From the NCBI GenBank assembly GCA_014529385.2, contig CM043969.1, positions 37,133,922 through 37,197,921 of the forward strand: 64,000 nucleotides of DNA, given 5' to 3'. A program made the position numbers and the translations under genes. Positions within the stretch are counted from its first letter, which is position 1, and every line of letters begins with the position of its first letter. Shown in pieces: positions 47,471 to 59,605 of the stretch. Source of the DNA: Adiantum capillus-veneris. Lineage: Eukaryota > Streptophyta > Polypodiopsida > Polypodiales > Pteridaceae. Below the pieces are notes generated by a model that was not told the DNA's origin, ran no database searches, and saw only the letters and a list, made by a program, of their open reading frames with translations.

Positions 47471-48320
47471 CCTTTTTTACAAGAGCATTTGTGATGGAAC
47501 CGCCTTCCCATCTGATTTGGCTTCATACTCTCCCATGTATGAAGGTAAGGTTTTCAAAGATTGAGGTTGACTCTCTAAAGAGCATACTGATCCCTTATCC
47601 CCCTAGTATGAGCAAAGGTCTAGATCATCTTGAGATCCTACCTCGAATTCCTCAATAGGTGGAAGGAAAACATCCCTCCCCTTACTGGTTTGGTTGACTC
47701 TTTGACTCAACTCTTTTGCATCGTTTGCTTCTCGTATGTGTCTCCAAAGCTCATCTAGGCCATCATCCTCTTTGTAAGATTCTAGTATCATAGAAGATCC
47801 TCAGATGCCTAATCTATGGTATTCATCACTACTTTGGGATTTTCTATTTGAGCTGTGGGATTCTCGATGGTCCATTTAGTTTCATGCCTCAGTGAGATTA
47901 TCGATGTTGGAGCTGGAATTTTGATTCAAGTTTTGGCTTGCTTGCACATGTCTCTAGCAAATTTTTTGTAGTTTGGATCATTTTCTGACACATATTCAAC
48001 CTTTTCTTTTCTAACTCTACATAAGGATATGTCATCCATTTTTGTTTTTGGTTTTGTTTAGTTTGAAGTCACCGCAGTCTTTCATAAGTGCATCTAGAGG
48101 TTAATTCACTTTTTCAACTAGTACAAATCCTCCAAAACTTGCCCTCTTTGGTATCTTTTTCTCATTAGGTTCTCTAGTCTCAAGGATTTCCAACGCGTTA
48201 GTTTTCTTCTCTAATCTCTCTAATCTATCCTTGGTATGTTTTAAATCCTCCACTAGGGATGTCTGTTCAAGTTCCTTCCTAGCTTTCATACGTGCCTTCC
48301 TAGCTTTCTAGGTGTTTTGT
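47471..48320 (-). pseudogene. Element F Gag-Pro spacer and coiled coil
   Basis: Fragments LPPIEEFEVGSQDDLDL and WRHIREANDAKELSQRVNQ, and further up a Lys/Glu helix (EDLKHTKDRLERLEKKTN) equivalent to the coiled coil of A. Strongly broken; no enzymatic motif. Confidence 0.65.
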
Positions 48321-49060
48321 TGACTTTTTCATTCATAACTAGGTGCATCTTTTTTAGGTTCCTCAATTATCGGTTCTTTCCTTGATTTTTGAGCTTGCAC
48401 TCTTGTGATGGCTTGTATGGGTATCACCATTTCATTTTTTGAACCACTACTTGATGGGATCACCCCCACTATGTTTAATGTAGTTTTCACTATTTTATTT
48501 GGGTTTTTTGGATATTCATTGATCAAATGTGTAATGCCACAATCTAGAGAATACACTTTCACTCTCATGATCTTTTTGTGAGGACAATCTTTCATAAGGT
48601 GGTCACCACCACAATTGTAGCATGATCCTAAGGATTGACGAGGTGCCTCCTGGAGCCACTCTTTGTTGATAGACAGGTCTTGGTCCTATTAACCCACCAT
48701 TGGGTATGAATAGCAATGTGCATTCATCCAAACAGTATCTACCTTCTCTTGCAGCATGAGTTGTTGTTGGTCCAACATTCCCAATCATGCTCCAAGGTTC
48801 AAGTGCCTTTGGCGCTTCGGGTGGATAGTATGTTGAACTAGCCTCATATTCACTTGGATCTTCGTAATACACAGGCACATACACATACACATGCATATGT
48901 ACTAAATCTTGTTCCTTCAATTCATCTATAGTGGGTGTATATCTAATGTCCATTGGTCTTGTTCCTGGCAGAGGTGGTTGTGGCCCCAAAACTGGTTGTG
49001 GCCGTTCAACCCCTCCTTGTCCTGGAAAATTTCCTACCACATACCTAGGCATTGGTGGAA
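48321..49060 (-). pseudogene. Element F Gag zinc knuckles and Pro-rich region
   Basis: Knuckle one, CYNCGGDHLMKDC, keeps C-x2-C-x3-H-x4-C spacing. Knuckle two reads YSLDCGITHLINEY, with two Cys changed to Tyr. The two are separated by only CPHKKIMRVKV, which shows the native spacing interrupted in A by the TIR element. Upstream is a Pro-rich stretch (GPQPPLPGTRPMDIRYTP) and APKALEPWSMIG. Confidence 0.75.
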
Positions 49061-49690
49061 CCTAAGGAGGTGCTACTTGGGCTGGTGGGGCTTACTATTG
49101 CTCTCTGACATACCCTTTTTGTAGTAACACTCTTTTATAGCATGATTTGTCCATTTATGCTCAATGGCACACCACTTAGGTTGCTTAGCATGTGGCTTAG
49201 CAAAGAGGCTTATATTTTTGAGAACTTCCTCAACAAGTTTCTCTTTACTCATTGTTACCTCACTATTTTGTGTTGACTTTGTAAGCTTAGATCCGTTTTT
49301 TTGTGATGATGAGTCATCATCTAAGTCTTTGTAGCTGCCTTCTTTGTAGACAACACAATTGTCCACTACGTATAGAGCCTCCTTGGTCAACTCATTCAGA
49401 GTTGGGCTCTTCTTCATATGCAATTTTTTGAAGATCTGCATTTCTCAATCCTTGGATAAATATAGCATGAGTCGATATCGAGTTGGTAATTCTTCCACAG
49501 GGTAGAATTTTATGTAGTATTTCAACCTTAAAATTGTCTTTTTGACGAATTGTCCCTCTTTTAGATTGAACTTATGGAAGTGTGAGCCTGTTTTATGAGC
49601 TATCCCTCTTTGAGAGAACTCCTTGATAAAGTAGTTAAATACCTCTTCCATTGATTCAAAATATCTACGTTCAACAGAGTCAAACATGGT
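49061..49690 (-). pseudogene. Element F Gag core
   Basis: NYFIKEFSQRGIAHKTGSHF and the VKKTILRLKYYIKF block match the capsid-like core of A. LNELTKEALYVVDNCVVYKE follows, and then WCAIEHKWTNHAIKECYY, a Cys/His motif conserved in A. One frameshift near 49443 separates the halves. Confidence 0.75.
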
Positions 49691-51060
49691 GGCATCCTCC
49701 TCTAGGGTTAACCCAAATCCTGTGAACTATGTGGAAAAGTCCAGTACTTCCTTCCTCAACCTTGATGACACGCACAAAGGCTGCCACATGGTCCCTTGGA
49801 TCCCTATTTCCCAAAAAAAAATTGTTAACTCATTTTTGGACTTGAGAAGGTCCGATCCTTTGGTGATCTACCATCCTAAACATAGAATCCTCTATTCCTC
49901 CTCTATAAGCCCTTTCTGACCTGGGATGTGGTACATGTTCCTCTCTTAGGGATGCTCCTATCCATAGTTCCTGACTGGTCTAGCAAGTGTTTGTTTTCCT
50001 GCTTGGCTTCTTGCTTCTTGTTCTCATTGTGGTGCTTCTGTCCTAATAGATCTCATACTGCTATTGCCAATGGAGTGGTAGTTTTGGTGGTGCTTCTAGC
50101 CCGTCCTGATATCCACCCCCTTTCATGTTCGCATCTGGTTTTGTAAATTGTTCGTTGAAATGATAGTGGCTAGGCTTGTGAGTTTTGAGGGTTAGGTAGT
50201 GGTTGTTTATTTGATTGTGTTGTGGTGTTGTAATCATCTGAAAAAGGATTTGTAGACTTGTTTGGGGTTTCTATGGGCTTTTTCCTCCCTACCAAAGCTT
50301 GTGCCATCCTGGAATTATCACTCTCCCTACATACTCTGGGTGAATTGGCTCGTATTCTGGTCTGTACTTATCGACAAAAATAATATGTTTTCTTGTCATC
50401 AACTCATATGAAAACAAGTACAGGACTTTGTTTGTGCTTAACTCGTTCACATGGGGCTCCATTCACCCGTAGTAAGAGGTGAATCTTCCTTCCTTTTCTT
50501 GTAAATCCCAATATTTTCATGAATCTTCACCATTCTCTCCACTCTCTTTTCATGAATGTAGCAGGCTCCAAAAAGAGGGAATTTAGGAGGTATCTCTTGA
50601 GTCTCCATGACCATATTCCCTTTTGGTACATTGTCTCCATATTGATTGTAATTTTTAGGGTCTTTGACAATGACATAGTGGTTCCCCTCCTCATCGCGAA
50701 GCCTATCACCATCATCAGTTTCCATAATTAGTGCTACTCCTCTCCCTGAATGTTCTGCAATATAAATGCATTGATGTCCTTGAGCATTCAACATACATCA
50801 GGGCCCCATGGTCATTCGTTCCCTTAAAGAAAATTGTAGTGTATTTTGGCATGTTTAAGGGTTTTTGAGAGGTGCTAACCCTCATGATCTCTTGCTTCTC
50901 CAAACCTCCAAGTTGTTGGTTAGCCATCCACTGATATGATCCTTTGGAAGTAGTCTTTGTAACACTGCCCTCTTTTATGATAGGTGATAAGAGATCTATC
51001 CTTGTTTGGTTTACACTCTCTTCTGTCAACACTAAGCTAACTTGATCTCTAGTCACTCTC
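49691..51060 (-). pseudogene. Element F Gag N-terminal region
   Basis: The N-terminal frame has LTEESVNQTRIDLLSPIIKE, equal to the ESVNQ block of A. Then come module-like motifs (FKGTNDHGALMYVE, LRDEEGNHYVIVKD). The part at 49691-50440 is badly broken, with only scattered similarity to the Ser/Arg-rich segment of A. The role of the modules is unknown. Confidence 0.6.
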
Positions 51061-53030
51061 TATTCTCTTTGAATACATTTTCCGAATCTCAAATTCATTA
51101 AATTCTTTATATAAACAACTATCACCCCAAACCTCTTACTTAGAAGTCTTCTTGCATGTGTTCCTTTGTCCTCGTTTGCTTCCAAGTCACTTTTCAAACT
51201 GGTAGAGTACTTTGCAATTTCAGTTGATTATCAACTTGCAAGGTCCTTGGTTCTAGCTATCTGTACAAAACTTCAATTCTGCAATTCTTTGTCAAATCAG
51301 TAATCCTCACTTATTATTGTATATAAGACAAGATCCTTATATGAGCTCCAAACCCTAATCTGATAAGACAAATGGAATGCTAGGATATCAGCAAAGGCTT
51401 TTGGAGTAGTAGATTCCCTATTTGACCACTAAAATTGGTATGTAGACATCATACGTGTCTAATCCCTCAGAATTCACTCAAACTTGAACCATGCACTCTC
51501 CTTGATGTTTTCAATTTAAACATAGGCTCACTTTGAATTTCTAACCCCTGTTGGTAGGTTAATTCTCCTATGTCGGCCTTGGTCTTTGCTGCCGACTTCT
51601 CCAAGAAATTAACTAGGTCAAAATTGATCCAAATTGGGTGAAACTTGGTCCTTATGCTTGCCTTAGGTATTTCACACCCTGGTAAGCTTTGTTGGTAGTT
51701 TTGATCACTAAATATGCCCATGAGACATCATATGCGTATGATGTCCATTTGGTTAAAATAGAGTGAATTGCATTCCAAAGGATCTCCACTACACAAGAAA
51801 CTCACTGCCACTTGCAGAATGTAATTTCAACACCTATTGTGCTAGATATGGTTAAATCAAACATTCATTTTGCTTAATCTGTCTCTTGGTCCCTATTAGC
51901 CTTAAATTGATTCAAGGTCAATGGGACTTGGCCTATTTACTCCCTATATACCCTTAACACAATGGTTCACCAAGAGGTGCCTTTTAGCCCAAAATCTGGC
52001 CTCCAAGACATCATACGCGTATGATGTCTAAGTTGTCAAAATGAAATTTTTTTTCTTTCCTAGGTGCCCCTTGATGTGTACATCATGCACAAGTGCTCAC
52101 AACAAAGTTTGGATATCAAAATTGCACCTTATCACCACTTTTCTTTAAGAAGCTTCCCAGAAAGAGTAAAACTTCCTCAATACTCAGTTCATATGCCCAA
52201 TATGAGATGAAACTTGGTGTATGTGCTCTATATAATATGCAGTCTATGGGTATCAAGTTAAATACCCAGTTTGACTACCTACTGTTGAGACATCATACGC
52301 GTATGATGTCTGTTGAGCAGAGTTCATCCAAAACTCAAGCACATGTATCCCCAAGTCTTTAGCACTACTGCCAAAGCACTCTTACAAATTTTTCATGCAA
52401 AAGTATGCACTGAAACACAAGTTTCCTATTTTTTCCGTTTTCACCCTCTCCTTTTGTCTTTTGGGGACCAAATGTTGATCAAAACCTTAGTCCCAAGGTG
52501 TACTTAGGGTAAAACACCCCTTTAGAACACTCTAGTGCAGTCAGTTTTGTCAAATTTGGTCTCTTGCTAGGCCCTAAGACATCATACACGTATGATGTCT
52601 GCAAATAAAAAATTTGTAAATTTTTCATCTAGATCTCTTGCGTATGTGTTCTTTTATGCCCAGCATCACTCAACGATGCATTAATGTCTACTGAAGCTTG
52701 TTTATTGCAAGTTATCTCAAAAAATTAACTTTTCACAGATTACATATGCAAGCAAGCATACAAGCAAATAATATTGATGATGGATAGCTCTAGATCACAA
52801 TCACATGTCCTATCTACAACTACTCCTACTCATCATGTGGGGTTTTGCAATTGTGGGTAGAAACACACTTGACTGCCACACACGGACTAGTAAATACTTT
52901 CACACCACCACAACAACTCCTCTAAAATTTTAAGAGTCCTACTCCCGGATCCTACCAAGAGTGAAATAACACGACTCCGGAAAACCAGAGGAACTTAAGA
53001 CTAGTCTAAGGTCATCTACCTAGGGCTCTC
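51061..53030 (-). other. 5' leader of element F with palindrome repeats
   Basis: Non-coding. Palindromes sit at 51724-51745, 52007-52028, 52289-52310 and 52578-52599, plus a shortened one at 51444-51460. Intervals are 280, 283, 282 and 289 bp. Units share degenerate words such as AAATTGGGTGAAACTTGG. The primer site beside the LTR (53031-53050) is degraded but still recognisable from ATCCCCGGCA. Confidence 0.85.
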
Positions 53031-53050
53031 ATCCCCGGCAATGATGTCAA

Positions 53051-54204
53051 TGTTGTTGGGCAGATTTGCTGCTCGCAATTGCTAGCAAAGTGAGAACTAG
53101 GCCAACAAACAAGATGTCAACCAAGGATGGATCTTGATCTGTAGGTGCATGGAAAAAAATAGATGGATGTTAATCATCTACTAGAACTTCTGGACAATCA
53201 CTAACAAGGGAAGCCAACTCAAAGCACACTATGTATGCACAAAAGTTATCTTACCTACGATGGCTACGCTCTCTGAAACAAGACCTATCATTGTCGAATT
53301 GTCACGAAACTCAATGGATGACCTCTACACACCTAATGGACACTACCCTAAAGTCTCTAACCCGACTCACTATTTGTAAACACTTGGTGCAAAAATCGCG
53401 TATGAAGACAATCCAAAAGTTACAAGTCACAGATCTCAGAGGGGTCACCTAATAATTTTGTGACTATCATGTGAGTGTAGCAAAAGGGATTCTTAAATTC
53501 TATTTTTTCTCACATTTTCACATATAAAAGGGTACCATAAAAAGGAATTGAAAAGAAAATTTATAGATTGAGTAGGAAAAGGGTATATTTTATTTTTCCA
53601 AAATTTATAGATAAGGAGTTTTTAAAACAACCCTTGAATGCACATGATATACACAATTCATACATAATGACACCCTCGAGTCACCGATTCTCAATATGTT
53701 TGAGCCTAATGTGTAGTTCTAATTTTTGTGAATGCAATGACATATAGAAACCTTTAATCGGATGCACAGTTAGAGAGAAAATTCAGCTCGAAGCTCGTGG
53801 GAGAGCTCTTCTCAAAGAGACCAAAACCGTGCAAGCTTGGCATTGGTGTGTAGTTCTTGCCATAGCTACCACGAGGGTGAAGATGCCTTTGCAATGTAGC
53901 ATTTGTAGCACATGTAGAGAGTAGAAAAAGATCACTCACTCTCTCACATAAAACTCACGACACACTTAGTTGATCTCAAAAGTTGATTAATTCAAAAGTT
54001 GCCCTGAGGGTCACAAAAATTGTCTTTTATACCTCACCCTTGGAGGTTCCAACTTATCAGAGTCATCTCCTACTTTCTACCAATGGGTGAGGCTAATCCG
54101 CATATTTAGTATATAACAATTTGGAAACTCAACCAGGTCCCAAAAAATAACTACATTGAGTTTGACGGAATAAATAATACAAAATTGGGCTTTTTTTGTG
54201 TTCA
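53051..54204 (-). repeat. 5' LTR of element F
   Basis: Starts TGTTGTTGGG and aligns with the A LTR over most of its length. It has a sense-strand TATAAAAG box at about 54024-54032 and a half-copy of the palindrome at 53393-53410. The right end (TGTTCA at 54204) is approximate. Confidence 0.72.
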
Positions 54205-54715
54205 ATGGTTCACACTCCTGAACAAGTAAATGTTGCTAACAAGGTAAAAAATTTATTAGTAGAATCCAAAGATGTACTCCCAGATGATTTGCCACGACGG
54301 TTACCATTGACACGTGTTGTACAACATGGCAAAGAAGACGGGGTTGCACACAGTAAGCTCGTAAGTAAACCACTCTATAGAATGAGTCATTCTGAAGAGG
54401 TTGAGGTGAAACATCAACTTGTTGACTGTCTCAATATAGGTTTTAGACAACCTAGTTCTTCACCATGAGCCTCTCCCATCTTATTGGTGAAGAAAAAAGA
54501 CTATAGTGTGTGCATGTGCGTAGACTGTTGGGGGTTAGATGCGGTTACTATTAAGAACAAGTATTGATTGCCAAGATTGGATGAGTTATTTGAGAAGCTC
54601 ATACATGTTTGTATCTTTACGAAGATAGACTTGTGGTCAAGGTATCATCCAGTATGCATTAGGCTAGAGGATATGTCCAAAACACAGTTTAGGTCAGAAA
54701 GTCCAATTTTACTTT
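54205..54715 (+). pseudogene. Gypsy reverse transcriptase relic, plus strand
   Basis: NLLVESKDVLPDDLPRRLPL, then LYRMSHSEEVEVKHQLVDCL and RQPSSSP, the N-terminal RT signature of chromovirus-like gypsy elements. After a stop come LLVKKKDYSVCMCVD, VTIKNKY, LPRLDELFEKL and IFTKIDLWSRYHP, which holds the first catalytic Asp. The YxDD box is absent because the sequence changes to leader-type DNA near 54716. It belongs to a different gypsy lineage from A and B. Confidence 0.82.
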
Positions 54716-55821
54716 TGACCTCATAGGAGGTTTGGAAATGATGGTTTAAGCTTGTTTGCAAAATTTCATCTCATTTGGACACATCTCTTTGAATGTAGGA
54801 GATTTTACAAATCCAAGAATATAAAGGTGAAAACGTAGTGATTCTGAGCAATTTTGACATTCAAATTTTTTTGTGAGCACAAAATCTTGTTGTACACATC
54901 AAGGAGTACCTTGGGTAGAAGCATAAGTGAAATCTAAGCCAAAAGACATCATACACATATGATGTCTGAGAGGCCAAATCTAGGTCAAATCAGACATCTG
55001 AGTATACCATAATGGCCTAAGGCATAAAAGAAGTCCCTAGCCAAAATTTCATTGCATTTGGAGCACATTTTGTGCTAAAAGTGCCAAAAGATGTAAATTG
55101 GGCAAGATTCATGCTTGTATTGACCATAACTTGCACAAAAAGTGTTCAGATTGAATTGTGAAAGTTGCTGAGAGTTGCTTGAGTTATAAAGAATCTTTGG
55201 GATAAAAGTCACTTCATTCTGGCACAAAAGACATTAAACACATATGATGTCTCAAGCCCCAAATTTGTAGCCAAAACTTGCATATGAGCTTACGAAAGTG
55301 TTTTCCATCACAAAATAGACCTAGAGACCAAGTTTCATTCAATTTGGATCACATTTAGCTTAGCTAACCTTCCCGAAAATTTGTAGGCAACCAAACAAAA
55401 AAAGGAGTGATAAACCTAATTAAAAGTGTTTGAATCACAAACCGAGACTTGGAGTGGCTAGAGTACATCATGTAGAGCCTACAGTTAAAGTCTAGAGCAA
55501 TTCTGAGCCATTAGACATCACACACGTATGAAGTCTTTAGGCATAGATTGACTGTTTTGGCCATAATTTGAGCTACCGATATCGGATTTAGAATTTTTTT
55601 TTAAATTAAAAAAAACTGCTCCATAGTAGATCTAAAAGATTCAGTGTGACCCCTTGAAAAACAATCAAAGAGCTTCTAGGTCATTCATTGTTGGTCAACA
55701 TCCGAAAAAACGTCGTTTAAGGCCTCAAAATTTATCCGAAAGTTAGGGGTGTCTAAAACTGACAATTTGAGAGAATTGTAAGGGAACTATTGCGGTTTTG
55801 GACATAGTTTTAACTTTTCCC
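54716..55821 (+). other. Fragment M: A-family leader in plus orientation
   Basis: Non-coding sequence with three palindromes (54945-54966, 55230-55251, 55514-55535), 285 and 284 bp apart. The shared word TTTCATCTCATTTGG has the same direction as A and F leaders have on their sense strand, so this copy points right. It is cut by copia H at 55822. No LTR or gag of M is in the window. Confidence 0.7.
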
Positions 55822-56049
55822 TATTGGAATAAGGGTTGCAGGAAAACACACACAGCTTGGAGAAGATGAAGGAAGCTCTAGGCACACAATAGAGAGTGTG
55901 TTCCTTAGTGTGCAATGGAAAGATAGATAGCCCTAGAGTGATGGACGTATATACAATGCACGGGGGAAAAAAACCTCCTAAAAAGGGAAAAAATGCATTG
56001 GCAGCCCTAGTGTGTTCACACACATTACTGCCACATGTATATGGTAACA
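55822..56049 (-). repeat. Copia H 3' LTR
   Basis: 228 bp, ending ATGGTAACA. The polypurine tract AAGGGGGATT follows at 56050-56059. Confidence 0.9.
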
Positions 56050-56124
56050 AATCCCCCTTGTAGTGATGCGGTGAATGAGAGCTGGCGCATGAGTAAAGGG
56101 ATGTGCCATGCCCTGAGGACATGA

Positions 56125-57480
56125 TCAATGCATAAAGGGGAGAAAGCCCAAAGCTTTGCAGAAATCTTTGAGCTTCTCACGAAACAATGCCTTTGTGAAA
56201 AGATCTGCAAGGTTGTCCTGTGTTAGTACATAACCCAAGCTGATCTCTCTTACTGAGAGCCTCTCCCTGACATAGTGGTAATGCACCTCAATGTGCTTTC
56301 TGCGAGCATGAAAAACTGGGTTCCTCACAACTGCCAATGTGCTCTGACTATCAGTGTAGAAAATGTTGGTAGTGTCCTGTCCAACACCCAAATCAGCCAT
56401 AAGGCATCTGAGCCATACACACTCAACCGTAGATGTGAAGACTGCCCTGTACTCAGCCTCACAACTCGAAGTGACCACAGTAGGTTGATTCTTGCTCAAC
56501 CATGACATACATGAACTTCCAAGCATGAAACAAAAACCACTTGTGGACACTCGCGTGTCAAAACAACCAGCCCAATTTGAGTTCAAAAAAGCATGTAAGT
56601 CTGGCGGCAATGATCCACCCTTGGGATAAGTCCAATAAGGTAGCTGAAAATCCTCTTGATAGCCTGCCAATGCTTAGACCCTGGGCTATGCATAAATATG
56701 TTCACCTGTAAGACTGCAAACTGAATATCTTGTCTCCTTTTGCATACCTAAATGAGGCATCCAACAACAGTTTGGTAAAGAGTGACATCTGCAAAATCAC
56801 CAACATCATGAAGACTCAATTCAAATATGTTTCCATGGGAGTGGCAATAGGTTTGCAATCCTCAAGTCCAAACTTACATAGCAATGTCTCTATGTAACTT
56901 TTCTGACACAAGGCAATACCACCATCGCACTGCATAAACTGTATACCCAAGTAATGATACAATAGCCCCAAATCTTTCATCTTGAAAGTAGCATTCAAAT
57001 CAGCAATATGTCTCTCATTTGGTCAAGTGATCAGAAAATCATCGACATAAAGAACCACAGTAAGAAGTACATCTCCCCCACGCTTTACATACAATGTGCT
57101 TTTTGTTGGATTGTTACGAAAGCCTTGTTTGAACAAATGAGTGTTAGCTTTCTCATACCAAGCACAAGGAGATTGCTTCAACCCATGCAAAGCCTTCTTA
57201 CATCTACACACTTTGTCCTCTCGTCCTTTCTTGACAAAACCGCGAGGCTACATTACATAAACTTTCTCAAATATGTCACCATTCAAGAAAACAGTAACAA
57301 TGTCTGACTGATGTACATCCCAACCAAAATAAGCTCCCAATGCACATAGAAAACGCACAGTAGTCATACGAAAAGTGGGGGAAAAAGTCTCTTCATAATC
57401 TATGCCTTTTTGTTGTGCATAACCCTTAGCAACAAGTCAAGCCTTATGGCGATCAATCTCACCATCCGGCTTGTGTTTCA
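56125..57480 (-). pseudogene. Copia H reverse transcriptase and RNase H
   Basis: Broken into at least four frames. RT: KKALHGLKQSPCAWYEKA, YVDD at 57038-57049, FKMKDLGLLYHYLGIQ. RNase H: STSGFCFMLGSSCMSWLSK, SSCEAEYRAVFTSTVE and FYTDSQSTLAVVRN. Many stops, and a deletion near 56640 removes the segment that joins RT to RNase H. Confidence 0.85.
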
Positions 57481-58795
57481 ACTTGAAAACCCACTTTGTA
57501 CCAATGGCCTTTTTCCCAGGAGGCAAATCACATAAAGTCCATGTGTCATTTTCTATAAGTGCATCATATTCTGATTGCATGGTAGCCATCCAATTTTTTC
57601 AATTATGTGCTTCATCAAAATAGAGAGGTTCCTCAACATCATGTAAGCTAGACACAACCAAAGCATAACAATCTGATGCATAAGATGTGTGGCAAGAGCC
57701 TGAACGAGTACGACTAGACAAAGGTGCATCCAATTTACTGTCACGCAATGTATGCCCTAGCCATTTTGGTATACCTCTAGCCTTCTCATTTTCAGACCTT
57801 TTCTCTTCAAGTACATCATGTACATCTGCATTTGTAATAGGCTGATCTGTAACATTTTCAAAAAAAAACCCATAGGTTGTACATTTGCCTCATTGGAATT
57901 TATATGCGTATTTTAACCACTGAAAAGAGGCAACAAAATGTCATAAATGTCCTATGAGCTTACATTATTGTCTCTAGTACATGATAGCAAGGGTTGAACA
58001 GGATCTTCCACATGGCAGTACATCCAGTGAAACCAAAATACACTTTGTTTGCAAATGATACAACATGTAACCTTTGCTTCTAGCACTATAACCAACAAAA
58101 ATACATTTGATAGCCTTATCATCCAATTTTGTGCGCTGTGTTTGTGGCACCAAAGCATATGCCAAATAGCCAAAAACACGCATGTGCTCAATAGAAGGCT
58201 TTCTATCATGGCATGCTTCATATGGAGTAATAGACTGCAAAGCTTTTGTAGGACACCTGTTTAGTACATAAGTGGCACACATGATGGCCTCAAGTAAAAA
58301 AAAATGCAGCAAAGCTTGACTTTTGACCATACATCATGCATTTTCGTAAGTGACTTGTTTTTCCATTTGTTGAGGTGTATAAGGCACTGTACATTGGTGT
58401 TTTATCCCACGACTAGCCAGAAATGCATTAAATTCATGAGACATATACTCCCCGCCTTGATCGGAACGGAGGGTACCCATAGTACATTTCGAGACATTTT
58501 CAGCCATAGCCAAAAATTGTTTGAAGCACATAAAAACTTTGGACTTTGCTTTAAGCGGAAATAACCATGCATGCCTAGAGTAATCATCAATGAAAGTCAC
58601 AAAGTAAAGGTAATTGCCCAAGGACAGAGTTTGCATGGGCTCACAAACATCACTAAACACGTTGCAACCTGCATGTGTCCCTAACTGAACCATCCTTTGA
58701 AACTTCGAATGCTCCATCTTACCCAAAATAAAGCTTTTACAAACATGTTTGACAGGTGCTTCAAGAGGCAGCAAAGAAGTAACCATATCAAATTT
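57481..58795 (-). pseudogene. Copia H integrase and spacer to RT
   Basis: Core: YFVTFIDDYSRHAWLF (Asp), TLRSDQGGEYMSHEF (Asp) and CTVPYTPQQ, after which the Glu block is deleted (MEKQVTYEN follows directly). LEAIMCATYVLNRCPTK and IFVGYSARSKGYMLY come in the next frame. The spacer 57481-57950 has only broken frames. Confidence 0.84.
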
Positions 58796-59605
58796 CTACA
58801 AACGCAGCAAACTAGCAAAATTCAGATGACCAAAACGTGCATGCCAAAGTTTTGCATCTGAAATAGCCCTTGAATCAGCAACTACATTTGCAAAAAATTT
58901 TCCACACTTATCATACAAAGTGAGCTTATACAGCCCATGACACAAAAGCCCAGATGCAACAATTTCATCACCAAAACTGAGATCATGAATTGTACATCTG
59001 TCATCCACAAATTTGACTACAAGTTTAAGTCTAACAAGTGCAGATATAGACAAAAGATTCTTCTTGATCCCAGGTACATAAAGTGCATCAACAAGTGTAA
59101 AAGAAATGCCATTCGCAGTAGTAAGCACAATCTTTCCAACTTCTTGAACCGGATAAGAAGCATTGTTGGCACAAGTGACTGAATTCCCATGAGGGATAGA
59201 CTTGAGACAGGTGAACAATTCACGATGTGAGGTAATGTGCTTTGTAGCACCACTGTCAAAATACCACACATGTGAATCTGCAGCAACAACTGATATGTAT
59301 GCATCATGGACAGCAGGACCGTAAGTGCACTCTGCACTAAAAGCCCATTCTGCATCAACGTCAGCATCACAGTCTCCTTTCAAAAAAGACTCAACAATGG
59401 CTGCATCTGTAGTGGAACCAGCATTTGCAGTGGAACCACCCTCTTTTTTCTTAGCCTCTTTGGCCTTCAACTTAGGACACTGCTTGATCAAGTGATCATT
59501 AACTTTACAGTAATGGCAACGCATCTTCTTTTTTCCCTTATCATCAGAATTGACAGACGAAGTGTTGCCAGCAGAAGCATCGGGAACAGAAGTTTTGCCA
59601 CTCAC
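58796..59605 (-). pseudogene. Copia H zinc knuckle, protease and GAG-pre-integrase
   Basis: The longest intact stretch of H, 269 residues. Knuckle CHYCKVNDHLIKQC is complete (C-x2-C-x4-H-x4-C). Protease motif WYFDSGATKHITSHRE follows, then YVPGIKKNLLSISALV, and LWHARFGHLNFASLL at the end. Here Gag end and protease are in one frame, unlike in G. Confidence 0.9.

Larger units (their letters stand above)
41114..54204 (-). mobile_element. Gypsy element F, A family, truncated and split by copia G
   Basis: A minus-strand element with the same layout as A. The 5' LTR is from 53051, then a decayed primer site, a leader with palindromes, gag with zinc knuckles, protease and linker. The linker continues at 41113-41468 after copia G. 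RT, RNase H, integrase and the 3' LTR are absent: the sequence leaves the A-like path at about 41170. Its gag-protease order and most motifs match A, but stops are frequent. It lacks the TIR insertion found between the knuckles of A. Confidence 0.85.

Noticed and set aside
51724-52599. CRISPR-like array (regular short palindromic repeats)
   Set aside because: Repeat spacing is about 280 bp and the spacers are themselves degenerate repeats; plant nuclear context with no cas genes.
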